This document shows, piece after piece, positions 42,580 to 51,929 of a stretch of DNA of 64,000 nt. A model generated the notes under the pieces. It was not told where the DNA came from. It saw only the letters and a program-made list of their open reading frames with translations, and ran no database searches. How positions within the stretch are numbered: position 1 is the stretch's first letter; every line of letters starts with the position of its first letter. Source of the stretch: Aliivibrio finisterrensis_A. GTDB lineage: Bacteria > Pseudomonadota > Gammaproteobacteria > Enterobacterales > Vibrionaceae. The translations under genes were made by a program, and so were the position numbers. The stretch is from NCBI RefSeq assembly GCF_004167675.1, contig NZ_SEZQ01000008.1. One strand, written 5' to 3'.

Positions 42580-43278
42580 ATCTCGATAATCAATACTCTC
42601 ATTGTTAAATGGAGTGTGATACGTACATTGATAATTGATATCTATAATATTACTGACGATGAATAACTCGCCATTTTTTAAAAAACCACGATTTGTAATA
42701 TTCATTGCTGCTGTATTTTTTTTACAGTCAAGAAGCTCTGAATCTTCCCTTGATACACTAACCGCTTGGTAACTAGTTAAATAACTATCTATATCCAAAC
42801 CTATCGCTAATGCATGCTTTTGAATCGAGCTCTCAATAATTTGCTCATTCATTTCCGGAAATAATCTAACCGGAATTTTAGCCTCTTCAATTTGAATTAC
42901 TTTATTATGAATTAATCTTAATCTTCTTATATGCCATATATAATCATCATCACTAATTGAAAAGATTTGCTTATCATGCTGATCGGGCAATGTTTTATTC
43001 AGCTTTATTTTCTTATATGACATTTCATCAAAACTATTTTCAGTAATGGAATTATAAATTAATGGCGTTCCCATTACTGACGTATTAACAAAATACCCTG
43101 AACCTAATTTAACTTTTACAATTCCAATCGCTTCTAATTTTGCCAGAGCCTTTCGAATCGTGAATCGAGACAAACCATACAGCTCAGAGAGATCCCTTTC
43201 TGGAGGTAACTTATGACTAATACTATTTTGGCAAATTTTACTAATAATATCTTGAACCACTAATTCATATTTTTTCAT
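42571..43278 (-). CDS. GntR-family regulator with UTRA domain
   Basis: This 235-residue regulator has a GntR winged HTH (SHKLPPERDLSELYGLSRFTIRKALAKLEAIGIVKVKLGSGYFV; residues about 18-62) and a UTRA effector domain (HIRRLRLIHNKVIQIEEAKIP). UTRA proteins sense sugars or sugar phosphates. It converges on the dehydratase gene, next to the PTS, kinase and aldolase genes, so it is the likely regulator of the sugar-acid cluster. A paired TGGTCTG half-site lies in the PTS/dehydratase promoter region. Confidence 0.9.
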   Translation of the reverse strand: MKKYELVVQDIISKICQNSISHKLPPERDLSELYGLSRFTIRKALAKLEAIGIVKVKLGSGYFVNTSVMGTPLIYNSITENSFDEMSYKKIKLNKTLPDQHDKQIFSISDDDYIWHIRRLRLIHNKVIQIEEAKIPVRLFPEMNEQIIESSIQKHALAIGLDIDSYLTSYQAVSVSREDSELLDCKKNTAAMNITNRGFLKNGELFIVSNIIDINYQCTYHTPFNNESIDYRDKK

Positions 43279-43370
43279 ACAATTCCATCATATATGGTTG
43301 TAACTCACGTAATAAGTATAACATCAATAATAGTTAGCACCGATATGAATCACACTCAAATCAGAGGCAT

Positions 43371-43398
43371 AAAAAAGGAGCCACGAAGGCCCCTTTTG
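43371..43398 (-). terminator. Terminator of the RND efflux operon
   Basis: On the minus strand CAAAAGGGGCC / GGCTCCTTTT with a TTCGT loop is followed by a T run. It lies 38 bases past the RND permease stop codon. Confidence 0.8.
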
Positions 43399-43413
43399 GT
43401 TTAATAACTCACT

Positions 43414-43438
43414 CAGTTATTTACTACGATTGGTATTA
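43414..43438. repeat. Solo MITE end abutting the RND permease stop codon
   Basis: CAGTTATTTACTACGATTGG followed by TATTA matches the right terminal repeat of the MITE at 48990-49151. The last three bases are the stop codon of the RND permease on the minus strand. Confidence 0.6.
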
Positions 43439-46400
43439 CTCATCATCAATGTGAACAAGCTTGGTACTTCCGCCGTGCAGTTTCTCACGACGACGTTGCA
43501 CCATGGCATAAAAACCAGGGATAAGTAATGTACCGACCAATAACACGCACAGTAAGCCGCCAATCAGTGACACACCCAGAGAGTTTTGACTGATGTAACC
43601 GGCACCTGATGCAAACACCAATGGCAGAATACCTAAGATAAATGACCACGATGTCATGTTTACCGCGCGGAATCGTAAACGACCACCATTCACCGATGCA
43701 TTATCTAAATCTGTCTCTTTCTCTTCACGCTCGTTTTTCGCAAACTCTACAATCAATATGGCATTTTTTGCGGCCAGTGCGATTAAGAGAACCAAGCCAA
43801 TTTGAGCGTATAGATTCAATGGCATTCCGGCTAAATTCAAGGCCACAAAGGAGCCTAATGTCGCCACAGGAACCACAAGGATAATCGCCAGAGGGATACT
43901 CCAACTCTCGTACTGTGCCACCATGAATAGATAGATAAAGATCAGCGCTAGAGCAAACGCATAAATCGCTTGATTACCCGCTTTCACTTCTTGGTAAGCC
44001 ATGCCTGTCCACTCGTATTGGTAGCCGTGAGGAAGCACCTCAGCGGCAACACGCTCCATCGCAGCAATCGCATCACCACTTGAATACCCTGCGGCAGGTT
44101 GACCTTGAATAACGGCTGAACGGTACATGTTGTAACGCCACGCTACATCGGGTTCAAATACCGTGTCATAAGTCACTAATGTGCTTAGTGGCACCATTTG
44201 ACCCGAGCTTGCGCGCACGTGGAATTTATCCAAATCATCCATACTGCTACGGTACTGCCCATCAGCTTGCATAGTGACACGGAAGTTCTTACCAAACATG
44301 GTAAAATCATTCACGTACATCGAGCCCAAATTACCTTGCAGCGTTTGGAAAATAGAACCAAGTGATACCCCAAGTTGTTTGGCTTTTTCACGGTCAATAT
44401 CCACATAGTAATGCGGAACATTGGCACGGAAAGTACTGAATGTGTATTGAATTTCAGGCTGTTGGTTGGCCGTTTGAATCACTTGATTCATTACATTCGC
44501 TAAATCTGTTCGATTACGACCTAGCGTATCTTCTAACACAAATTCAAAACCAGAAGCTGCGCCCATCCCGGGTACCGCTGGCGCACCCATCGCGAAAATC
44601 ACCGCTTCTGGTAATTCCATTGCGGCACGGCCATTGATACGATTCGTGATAGCGAATGACGAGTTATCTCCCTCCATATCATTACGAACATCCCAAGGAT
44701 TTAATTTCACAAACAATGACGCGCCATTTGATGCAGCAGCACCCGTTAAGAATGCATAACCATTGGCAATAGTAACGCCATCAACACCCTGCTCTTGATT
44801 CAAGATCTCAAGCACTTTGGCTGACACTTCTTCAGTACGAGAAAGTGATGCGGAATCAGGCAACTGCACGTTAACCAGCAAAATTCCTTTATCTTCTTGA
44901 GGAACGAATGCCGTTGACGTATTTTTCGCAAGGTAAGTCACCGAGCCAAGCGCTACGGCAAAAAATACCATCAAGATCGTTGTTTTTCGAACAAAGAAAC
45001 CCGCAATTTCACCGTATTTATTAGTAACTTTATCTAAACCACGGTTGAAGGCTTTAAACCAACGAGCCGTATTATCTCCACCTTGCTTTAGCACCAAAGA
45101 ACACAGTGCAGGAGAAAGCGTTAACGCATTAATTGATGAGATAATTACCGCAATACAGATGGTTAATGCGAACTGGCGATACATGATTCCAGTAATACCC
45201 GGAAGCATTGCAACAGGAATAAACACCGCAAGCAAAACCAACGTTGAGGTAATGATTGGGCCTGTTACTTCTTTCATCGCGATTAACGTGGCTTTTCTTG
45301 GGCTTAATGACGGATCACGCTTCATAATGGTATCAACGTTTTCGATAACCAAAATGGCGTCATCCACCACGATACCAATGGCTAAGATAAGGCCAAACAA
45401 GGTTACGGTATTAATGGTAAACCCGGTCATAAGCATCACAGCAAAGGTACCAATTAACGATACTGGGATTGCAACAACTGGAATTAACGTTGCACGCGCA
45501 CTTCCTAAAAACAGATACGTTACCGCGATTACCAATAAAATCGCTTCAATTAGGGTTTTTACTACCCCTTTAATCGATTCTGCAACAAACAGCGTGGTGT
45601 CATAACTGGTTTCATACGACAAGCCTTCAGGGAAAGTCGCACTAAGCTTTTCAAGCATCTCCATTACGGCTTTTCCACTCTCTAATGCGTTGGCATCCGA
45701 TTGCAGAGACAGCGTTACGATAGAGGCGTCTTTTCCTCTAAATTGGCCATTACCGTCGTAGAATTTCTTACCTAACTCAACACGCGCAATGTCTTTTAGA
45801 TAAACTGATGACCCGTCGTTATTTGCACGAAGTACGACGTTTTCAAACTCTTCAACTGATTCTAAACGTCCTTTTGTCACCAAGTTAAACTGCACATCTT
45901 GTGCACTGGCATAAGGCGCAGCACCAATTTTACCTGCCGCAACTTGTACGTTTTGTTCAGCTAATGCGGCATGAACATCAGAGGTAGTTAACCCTAAGTT
46001 GGTCATTTTATCTGGATCGAGCCAAACACGCATTGCGTATTCACCACCACCAAGTACACCAACTTCACTAATACCCGTGACACGAGCTAGCTGATCTTTA
46101 ATGTTTAGGTTTACATAGTTAATTAAAAATTGGTCATCATACTTACCATCAGGCGAGTAGAAGTTCAGTACCATTAAAAGATCAGGAGAGCGCTTTTTAA
46201 CCGTCACACCTACCATGCGAACTTCTTGTGGCAGTTTAGATTCTATTTGCGCAACCCGATTCTGAACGTTGACCTGAGCCATGTCAGGATCAGTGCCCAC
46301 ATCAAACGTAACGTTAAGAGAGTACGACCCGTCATTGGCACTTTTTGAGGACATATAAATCATATCCTCAACCCCATTGACCGAGGTTTCTATCGGATCG

Positions 46401-46588
46401 GCAATGGCTTGCTCAACCACCTCTGCACTTGCCCCTGTGTAGTACGCATTAACGCTTACTGAAGGTGGACTTATTTTAGGGTATTCCGCCACAGGAAGAA
46501 TAGCTAAAGAAATGGCTCCGGCAAGAGTGAGAATAATAGAAATAACCAGAGCAAACTTTGGACGCTGTATAAAAAATCGACTTAACAT
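43436..46588 (-). CDS. RND efflux pump permease (HAE1 family)
   Basis: This 1050-residue inner-membrane transporter of the AcrB/MexB type has twelve predicted helices, with large periplasmic loops after helices 1 and 7. It opens FIQRPKFALVISIILTLAGAISLAILPVAEYPKISPPSVSV. Helix 4 has the proton-relay aspartate pair in GIVVDDAILVIENV, and helix 10 shows ALAAKNAILIVEFAKN. It exports drugs, dyes, bile salts or other toxic amphiphiles through a TolC channel. The gene starts one base after its adaptor partner's stop, so the two are co-translated. The outer-membrane partner is not in this operon. Confidence 0.95.
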   Translation of the reverse strand: MLSRFFIQRPKFALVISIILTLAGAISLAILPVAEYPKISPPSVSVNAYYTGASAEVVEQAIADPIETSVNGVEDMIYMSSKSANDGSYSLNVTFDVGTDPDMAQVNVQNRVAQIESKLPQEVRMVGVTVKKRSPDLLMVLNFYSPDGKYDDQFLINYVNLNIKDQLARVTGISEVGVLGGGEYAMRVWLDPDKMTNLGLTTSDVHAALAEQNVQVAAGKIGAAPYASAQDVQFNLVTKGRLESVEEFENVVLRANNDGSSVYLKDIARVELGKKFYDGNGQFRGKDASIVTLSLQSDANALESGKAVMEMLEKLSATFPEGLSYETSYDTTLFVAESIKGVVKTLIEAILLVIAVTYLFLGSARATLIPVVAIPVSLIGTFAVMLMTGFTINTVTLFGLILAIGIVVDDAILVIENVDTIMKRDPSLSPRKATLIAMKEVTGPIITSTLVLLAVFIPVAMLPGITGIMYRQFALTICIAVIISSINALTLSPALCSLVLKQGGDNTARWFKAFNRGLDKVTNKYGEIAGFFVRKTTILMVFFAVALGSVTYLAKNTSTAFVPQEDKGILLVNVQLPDSASLSRTEEVSAKVLEILNQEQGVDGVTIANGYAFLTGAAASNGASLFVKLNPWDVRNDMEGDNSSFAITNRINGRAAMELPEAVIFAMGAPAVPGMGAASGFEFVLEDTLGRNRTDLANVMNQVIQTANQQPEIQYTFSTFRANVPHYYVDIDREKAKQLGVSLGSIFQTLQGNLGSMYVNDFTMFGKNFRVTMQADGQYRSSMDDLDKFHVRASSGQMVPLSTLVTYDTVFEPDVAWRYNMYRSAVIQGQPAAGYSSGDAIAAMERVAAEVLPHGYQYEWTGMAYQEVKAGNQAIYAFALALIFIYLFMVAQYESWSIPLAIILVVPVATLGSFVALNLAGMPLNLYAQIGLVLLIALAAKNAILIVEFAKNEREEKETDLDNASVNGGRLRFRAVNMTSWSFILGILPLVFASGAGYISQNSLGVSLIGGLLCVLLVGTLLIPGFYAMVQRRREKLHGGSTKLVHIDDE

Positions 46589-46589
46589 A

Positions 46590-47708
46590 TTAAGACTCCG
46601 CGTTCTCTAGACGAACCTGAACGCCATTTCTTACACGTTGCAATCCTTTCACTAGCACTTGCTCATTCGCATCTAAACCAGAGCTGATAATCACCCCTTC
46701 TGGCAATTGCTTACCCAAGGTAACATTGCGTCGTTCAACAATATTTCCTTCTGTCAGTACCATCACAAAGCTGCCTTCTAAGTCACTTTGCACCGCACGA
46801 CGAGGCGTAACAATAACGTCAGTTGGTTTCTTTTCTCGTAGATTTACGTTGATATGCTGACCCGGAAGCAAGGTGAAATCAGGGTTTTGAACCAATGCAC
46901 GAAGCGTTAACGTACCTGTGGTTTGGTCGATACGGTTACCAATGTAATCAATCTTACCTAAATAATTGTATTCTTTTCCATTCTCAAGATTCAGAACGAC
47001 TTCAACTTGGCTTGATGCACCATCACCATCGCCTTTCACTTGATCTATCCCCATTAATAAACGTTCACGCTCACTAATGGTAAAACGGGTGTGAATTGGG
47101 TTTAAACTCACCAAAGTAGTCAATACACCTGAAGCCGGTGAAACCAAATCACCAATACTGACTTTACTGTCGCTAATACGTCCTGAAAATGGGGCTATAA
47201 TGGTGGTGTAAGAAAGGTTAACTTCCGCCAATTTTAATTGCGCTTGAGCCGACTCAACTTGTGCTTCACCACTTAATAATTGTGCGGTTAAGCCATCAAA
47301 TTCAGCTTGGCTAATGTTGCCTTTAGGAAGTAGGTTTTTACCACGCTGGAAATCAAGTTGTGCTTTTTTTAATGCTGCATTCGCTTGAGTGATGCCCGCT
47401 TTGGCATTGGCTACTTGCGCTTCAAAGGTAGAAGGATCGATCTGAAAAAGTACATCGCCTTTCTCAACCATTTGGCCTTCTTTAAATGAACGAGACTGAA
47501 TATAACCAGAAACATGAGCAACAATAGACGCATCTTCCATCGCTTCAATACGGCCAATATAAGTTTTACTTTGTTGGTATTGAATAGACTCTACGGTATG
47601 GGTTGCTACAAGAGGGGCAGGAGGTGCTGTTTTTGTCGCCGCGTCATCACTGCAACCGACAAGAAAGGCCGCACTAATTAAAGAAGCAAGAAGAGTTTTT
47701 GATTTCAT
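46590..47708 (-). CDS. RND efflux periplasmic adaptor (AcrA-type)
   Basis: This 372-residue membrane-fusion lipoprotein has a lipobox FLVGC, putting the lipidated cysteine at residue 19. It has a biotinyl-lipoyl domain (VAHVSGYIQSRSFKEGQMVEKGDVLFQID), an alpha-hairpin with coiled-coil (IGQANAALKKAQLDF-type helices) and a beta-barrel (LSPASGVLTTLVSLNPIHTRFTISE). It bridges the RND permease and the outer-membrane channel. It directly precedes the permease gene. An imperfect palindrome lies about ten bases upstream of its start. No regulator gene is adjacent. Confidence 0.94.
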   Translation of the reverse strand: MKSKTLLASLISAAFLVGCSDDAATKTAPPAPLVATHTVESIQYQQSKTYIGRIEAMEDASIVAHVSGYIQSRSFKEGQMVEKGDVLFQIDPSTFEAQVANAKAGITQANAALKKAQLDFQRGKNLLPKGNISQAEFDGLTAQLLSGEAQVESAQAQLKLAEVNLSYTTIIAPFSGRISDSKVSIGDLVSPASGVLTTLVSLNPIHTRFTISERERLLMGIDQVKGDGDGASSQVEVVLNLENGKEYNYLGKIDYIGNRIDQTTGTLTLRALVQNPDFTLLPGQHINVNLREKKPTDVIVTPRRAVQSDLEGSFVMVLTEGNIVERRNVTLGKQLPEGVIISSGLDANEQVLVKGLQRVRNGVQVRLENAES

Positions 47709-47716
47709 AAAATAAC

Positions 47717-47756
47717 CATTTAACTGTCGAATTCTGTGTATTCTGACAGCTAAATG
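47717..47756. promoter_or_regulatory. 40-bp inverted repeat upstream of the efflux operon
   Basis: CATTTAACTGTC (47717-47728) and GACAGCTAAATG (47745-47756) are inverted copies with one mismatch in twelve, around a 16-base core. The core GAATTCTGTGTATTCT is itself roughly symmetric. It could be the operator of an unlinked repressor. Confidence 0.55.
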
Positions 47757-47884
47757 ATTGAAATTATTAATGTAAAATCGCAGAGATTGTTACTGAATGT
47801 GTCTGTAATTTACGTTTAGCCAAATTTAGAAACGTTTATAACTAACCCATTGATAGATAAAAAGTAAAATCAGTATCTAAAAGC

Positions 47885-48847
47885 TTACAAATTTACATTA
47901 GCTTGGAATGTCCATGCCACAAAACGGCTGATTTTCTGACCTTGAGCCATATCAACTGTCTTAATCGTTTTAACGCCTAATCTTGCAAGCTCTTGATGTA
48001 AAGCTTCTACATTTTCTTTCTTGGAAATCAATGTCGTAAACCATTGAACTTGCAGTGCAAATTCACAACTCTCTTTTGCCATTTTAGTAATGAATGCTAA
48101 TTCACCACCTTCACACCAAAGCTCCGCTTTTTGGCCACCGAAATTCAGTTTTTTCACGCCTTTTAATTCATTGTAAGCATGGCCTTTCTTCGATTTATTT
48201 GTCGCTAGATTCTGTTGTTTACGCTCAGATCCAGCTGTTGCTTCTGCTTCTGATGCATGGAACGGAGGGTTACACATGGTGAACGCAAATTCATCTTGTG
48301 GCTTGATAATACCTCTAAAGATATTCTCTTCATTTTTCTGCTGACGACACTCAATACCCTTCTTCAGGCTTGGGTTATTGTTTGCAATAAACGACGCCAT
48401 TTTAAGCGCTTGAAGATCAATATCAGAACCAACGAAGTTCCACTTATATTCACGATGACCAATGATTGGGTATACACAGTTAGCACCCACACCGATATCT
48501 AAACCACACACATTTTTACCCGTTGGGATCTCACCATCATTTGTGATTGCAAGTAAATCAGCAATATTGTGAATGTAATCTGCACGACCTGGAATTGGCG
48601 GACATAGGTAACCTTCTGGAATGTCCCAAAATGGAACATCATAGAAATGCGCTAATAATGCTTTGTTTAGCGCTTTTACTGCAAGAGGATCTGAAAAGTT
48701 GATTGATTCATTACCATATTGATTCGTTTCAACAAATGCTTTCAGTTCAGGCGACGTTGCAATCAACGCAGAAAAATCATAATTTGCATTATGTTTATTA
48801 CGAGGGTGCATCGGTGTTTTCGTAGGAGCAGATTTAGAGTGTGTCAT
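47885..48847 (-). CDS. rlmF: 23S rRNA (adenine1618-N6)-methyltransferase RlmF
   Basis: This 320-residue SAM-dependent methyltransferase modifies A1618 of 23S rRNA. It has the RlmF N-terminal region (MHPRNKHNANYDFSALI), the SAM-binding motif VCGLDIGVGANCVYPIIG, and the catalytic MCNPPFHASEAEA (NPPF) expected for adenine-N6 enzymes. It is a single-gene unit of a core genome character. A hairpin upstream lies between it and the MITE. Confidence 0.95.
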   Translation of the reverse strand: MTHSKSAPTKTPMHPRNKHNANYDFSALIATSPELKAFVETNQYGNESINFSDPLAVKALNKALLAHFYDVPFWDIPEGYLCPPIPGRADYIHNIADLLAITNDGEIPTGKNVCGLDIGVGANCVYPIIGHREYKWNFVGSDIDLQALKMASFIANNNPSLKKGIECRQQKNEENIFRGIIKPQDEFAFTMCNPPFHASEAEATAGSERKQQNLATNKSKKGHAYNELKGVKKLNFGGQKAELWCEGGELAFITKMAKESCEFALQVQWFTTLISKKENVEALHQELARLGVKTIKTVDMAQGQKISRFVAWTFQANVNL

Positions 48848-48910
48848 GTAATTTTCTGATAATGAATAATAGCGGACATCATAGCTGATGTATGAATGAA
48901 TTACTTAAAA

Positions 48911-48945
48911 AAATAGCCATGCTCTTATCGATATCATGGCTATTT
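48911..48945 (-). terminator. Hairpin terminator upstream of rlmF, on the yibL strand
   Basis: AAATAGCCATG / CATGGCTATTT pair perfectly over 11 bases with a 13-base loop; on the minus strand a run of T residues follows. It would end transcripts from yibL after they pass the MITE. Confidence 0.7.
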
Positions 48946-48989
48946 ATATTTCAACACGTACTTGTGTTTTGAGTTTGAAATGAAAAGTT

Positions 48990-49151
48990 ATACCAATCAC
49001 AGTAAGTAAGTGAACAGATATAGCGCAGGAGAAATGCTTGAGAACAAGGCGAAATTTTTCGATAAGTAGTTATTCTACAATCAAAAATTTCAACACAGTT
49101 ATCGAGCATTTTAACCAGCTAGGATGATCAGTTATTTACTACGATTGGTAT
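48990..49151. mobile_element. Hairpin MITE with terminal inverted repeats (about 162 bp)
   Basis: The left end ATACCAATCACAGTAAGTAA and the right end (reverse complement ATACCAATCGTAGTAAATAA) are inverted repeats of about 30 bases, ending near TGAACAGAT/TGATCAT. Inside, AAATTTTT...AGTAG and CTAC...AAAAATTT form a second stem. The whole element can fold into one long hairpin and has no coding frame. It ends three bases before the yibL stop codon. Similar interspersed elements exist in Vibrio genomes. Confidence 0.78.
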
Positions 49152-49153
49152 TC

Positions 49154-49510
49154 TTAGAACGCTTGTGGCGCAAAACCTGTCATTTCTTTAAGTCCTAGCT
49201 CTTTGCCAAGCGCTGTCATTGGGTGAACTATGACTAAACCGCGAACCGATTTTTTCAGTTTACCCATATCTGCTTGCTCAGCTTTAGTAATAGCACGCTT
49301 GAACTCAAGGTTACGAACTTCAGTACCCTTGTTGCCCATTTCGTATTGCTGCTTACCTTTTAGCTTAGTGATTTTCTTTTCTAGTGTTTGAATTTCCTGC
49401 AAGAATTGCTTAACGACAGGCTTATCATCGCGCTTTTCTGCTGCCGCTAAACGGTTCTTACAACGATCTAGACGGTGATGAATTTTTTGCAGCTCTTCTT
49501 TTACACTCAT
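49154..49510 (-). CDS. yibL: YibL family ribosome-associated protein
   Basis: This 118-residue soluble protein opens MSVKEELQKIHHRLDRCKNRL, a charged coiled-coil helix. It continues with QQYEMGNKGTEVRNLEFKRAI and ends VIVHPMTALGKELGLKEMTGFAPQAF. It matches the YibL family, a small ribosome-associated protein of unknown function in gamma-proteobacteria. The start at 49510 is supported by AAAGG upstream and the family N-terminus. A MITE lies right after its stop codon. Confidence 0.88.
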   Translation of the reverse strand: MSVKEELQKIHHRLDRCKNRLAAAEKRDDKPVVKQFLQEIQTLEKKITKLKGKQQYEMGNKGTEVRNLEFKRAITKAEQADMGKLKKSVRGLVIVHPMTALGKELGLKEMTGFAPQAF

Positions 49511-49596
49511 GGAATTACCTTTGTATTGAAAATGGTGCGCATTGACGCTAACTGATAGTATACCCTCTATTAGAACAACGATCATAGGTTTATTAC

Positions 49597-50010
49597 ATGC
49601 TAACCATTTCAAACCAAGTCCAATTAGCCGATTGGGAAATTGAACTGACTGCGATTCGAGCTCAAGGTGCGGGTGGACAGAATGTGAATAAGGTCTCAAG
49701 TGCCATTCATCTTCGTTTTGATATTGCAAAATCAACGTTACCTGCCTTCTATAAAGAGCGTCTATTAAAAATGAAAGATAGCCGTATCACTAAAGAAGGC
49801 ATTATCGTGCTCAAAGCACAACAATTTAGAACTCAAGAAAAAAATCGAGATGATGCGCTTGAGCGTCTAAAAGCATTAATATTATCAGCAGCAGAAACTC
49901 AAAAAGCGCGCCGAGAAACAAAACCAACACGCAGTTCTCAACGCAAACGAGTGGATAACAAAACCCAACGTGGCCAAACTAAAAGTATGAGAAAAAAGGT
50001 AGATTATTAA
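49597..50010 (+). CDS. arfB: Alternative ribosome-rescue factor / peptidyl-tRNA hydrolase ArfB
   Basis: This 137-residue protein rescues ribosomes stalled on mRNAs lacking a stop codon by hydrolysing peptidyl-tRNA. The class I release-factor GGQ motif is in RAQGAGGQNVNKVSS (around residues 25-28). The C-terminal basic tail (KARRETKPTRSSQRKRVDN) is the tail that enters the mRNA channel. The length matches E. coli ArfB (140). Its stop codon overlaps the recQ-type start by one base (TAATG), so translational coupling is likely. Confidence 0.95.
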   Translation: MLTISNQVQLADWEIELTAIRAQGAGGQNVNKVSSAIHLRFDIAKSTLPAFYKERLLKMKDSRITKEGIIVLKAQQFRTQEKNRDDALERLKALILSAAETQKARRETKPTRSSQRKRVDNKTQRGQTKSMRKKVDY

Positions 50011-51929
50011 TGAATTATCAGCAGACATTAAAAGAGGTATTTGGCTTTGACTCTCTAAGAGGTGGTCAACAACACGTTATTGAGAAGGTGCTCGATGGCC
50101 ACTCGTCTGCGGCTATTTTTCCTACCGGTTCAGGTAAATCATTATGCTATCAGCTACCTGCTCTTTTATTGCCTAATCTAACCCTCGTAATTTCCCCTTT
50201 GCTTGCCTTAATGAAAGACCAAATTACGTTTCTTAAAAGCAAAGGTATTGCTGCTGCATCGATTGATTCGACTCAAACTCGTGAAGAGACTCAAGCGATC
50301 TTACAGGGGGTAAGAAATGGGGAGATTAAGATTTTAATGATCTCTGTTGAGCGATTAAAAAACGAACGCTTCCGCCAGTTTATCGCTCAAATCAATATCT
50401 CTTTACTTGTTGTCGATGAGGCGCACTGTATTTCAGAGTGGGGCCATAACTTTCGACCTGATTATTTAAAGTTGCCACAAGATTGTGAAGAACTGAATAT
50501 ACCTCAAGTACTCCTATTAACCGCAACAGCAACGCCAGCGGTTATTGAAGACATGGGGAAGAAGTTTAACATTACAAAAGAAAATGTAGTTATCACGGGC
50601 TTCTATCGCTCTAACTTAGACATCTCAATTATACCTGTAGAAGAAGAGCAGAAACGTTCAGCACTGTTTGCAACGTTAAAACAAAAGCCAGATCAGGCAA
50701 GTATTGTTTACGTTACCCTTCAGCAAACGGCTGAAAACGTGGCTCAGTGGTTACAGTCGAATGGTATTGAGGCAAAAGCCTACCATGCTGGATTAAAGCA
50801 CGACATTAGAGAATCAATTCAACACCAATTTATGAATGGAAATATTAACTGCATAGTCGCGACTATTGCTTTTGGTATGGGTGTAGATAAATCAGATATT
50901 CGTCAAGTCATTCACTTTGATTTACCTAAATCCATTGAAAACTACTCACAAGAAATTGGTCGTGCAGGGCGAGATGGGAATCCATCATTTTGTACCGTAC
51001 TTGCCAATACATCAGGTTTAAATGTATTAGAAAACTTTGTCTATGGTGATACTCCTGATAGAGAAGCGATTCAGTATGTTCTAGATGACATCTATAAATC
51101 ATCAGATACTTGGGAAACTCAATTACTGCGTTTATCTAAAGACAGCAATGTTCGCCAATTGCCTTTAAAAACCTTATTGGTGTACTTAGAGTTAAAACAC
51201 ATCATTCAAGCAAAATACAGCTACTATGCTGATTATCGCTTTAAAACACTAATCTCTATTAATGACATTATTGCTAAGTTTCAAACTGAGCGTCAGCAAT
51301 TTGTATCTACTATTTTTCAATGTTCTCCAAAAGCCAAAACATGGCACACGGTTGATTTTGATGCATTGTGGATGGGTTACAGAGGTGAACGTAAACGTGT
51401 CGTTGCGGCATTGGATTATTTTCATGAGCAAGGTTGGATTGAACTGGAAAGTAAACAAGTCACAGAGGTTTATCAAATTCTAAACAAGGTAGAAAGCACC
51501 CATGTTTTAGCTCAAGAGCAGCACCAACTGTTTAAAAATAAAGAGCAGAATGAGATAAACCGAATTCATGCAATGCTCGATTTCTTTGAAACAAAGACTT
51601 GCCTCAGTCATGAATTAGCACGTTATTTTGCCGATTTTAATGCACCGGAGAAATGTGGGCACTGCTCAGCTTGTCGCTCTGAAGCGGCAGTCTTACCAAG
51701 AGGCTATACGCACTTCATTGCAGATGATGAACAAGTAAAATGGTGGTGCCAAGAGCTACAAAATAACAGTAAGGAACCGTTAGCCAATGCCGTTTTTGCT
51801 CGTTTTTTATGTGGTATTCCCACACCATTAACCACAAAAATAAAAGCCAACAAAATGGCTGGTTTTGCTAAATTTGAGTCCCAACCTTATTTTGAAGTTC
51901 TTGAATTAGTAGGGAAACTTAATGGATGA
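50010..51929 (+). CDS. RecQ-family ATP-dependent DNA helicase
   Basis: This 639-residue helicase has the Walker A loop FPTGSGKSLCYQLPALLL (residues about 36-54). The DEAH box is in VVDEAHCISEWGHNFRPDYLKL. Motifs V-VI include TIAFGMGVDKSDIRQVIHFDLP and QEIGRAGRDG. A zinc-binding RecQ C-terminal region is shown by a cysteine in TCLSHELAR plus CGHCSAC (four-cysteine site). No HRDC domain is evident. It may therefore be a second RecQ-type enzyme, distinct from the cell's canonical RecQ, used in DNA repair. It is co-translated with arfB. Confidence 0.92.
   Translation: MNYQQTLKEVFGFDSLRGGQQHVIEKVLDGHSSAAIFPTGSGKSLCYQLPALLLPNLTLVISPLLALMKDQITFLKSKGIAAASIDSTQTREETQAILQGVRNGEIKILMISVERLKNERFRQFIAQINISLLVVDEAHCISEWGHNFRPDYLKLPQDCEELNIPQVLLLTATATPAVIEDMGKKFNITKENVVITGFYRSNLDISIIPVEEEQKRSALFATLKQKPDQASIVYVTLQQTAENVAQWLQSNGIEAKAYHAGLKHDIRESIQHQFMNGNINCIVATIAFGMGVDKSDIRQVIHFDLPKSIENYSQEIGRAGRDGNPSFCTVLANTSGLNVLENFVYGDTPDREAIQYVLDDIYKSSDTWETQLLRLSKDSNVRQLPLKTLLVYLELKHIIQAKYSYYADYRFKTLISINDIIAKFQTERQQFVSTIFQCSPKAKTWHTVDFDALWMGYRGERKRVVAALDYFHEQGWIELESKQVTEVYQILNKVESTHVLAQEQHQLFKNKEQNEINRIHAMLDFFETKTCLSHELARYFADFNAPEKCGHCSACRSEAAVLPRGYTHFIADDEQVKWWCQELQNNSKEPLANAVFARFLCGIPTPLTTKIKANKMAGFAKFESQPYFEVLELVGKLNG

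Noticed and set aside
45045..45605. 186-codon frame opposite the RND permease
   Set aside because: It lies fully inside a strongly conserved gene on the other strand and has no family resemblance.
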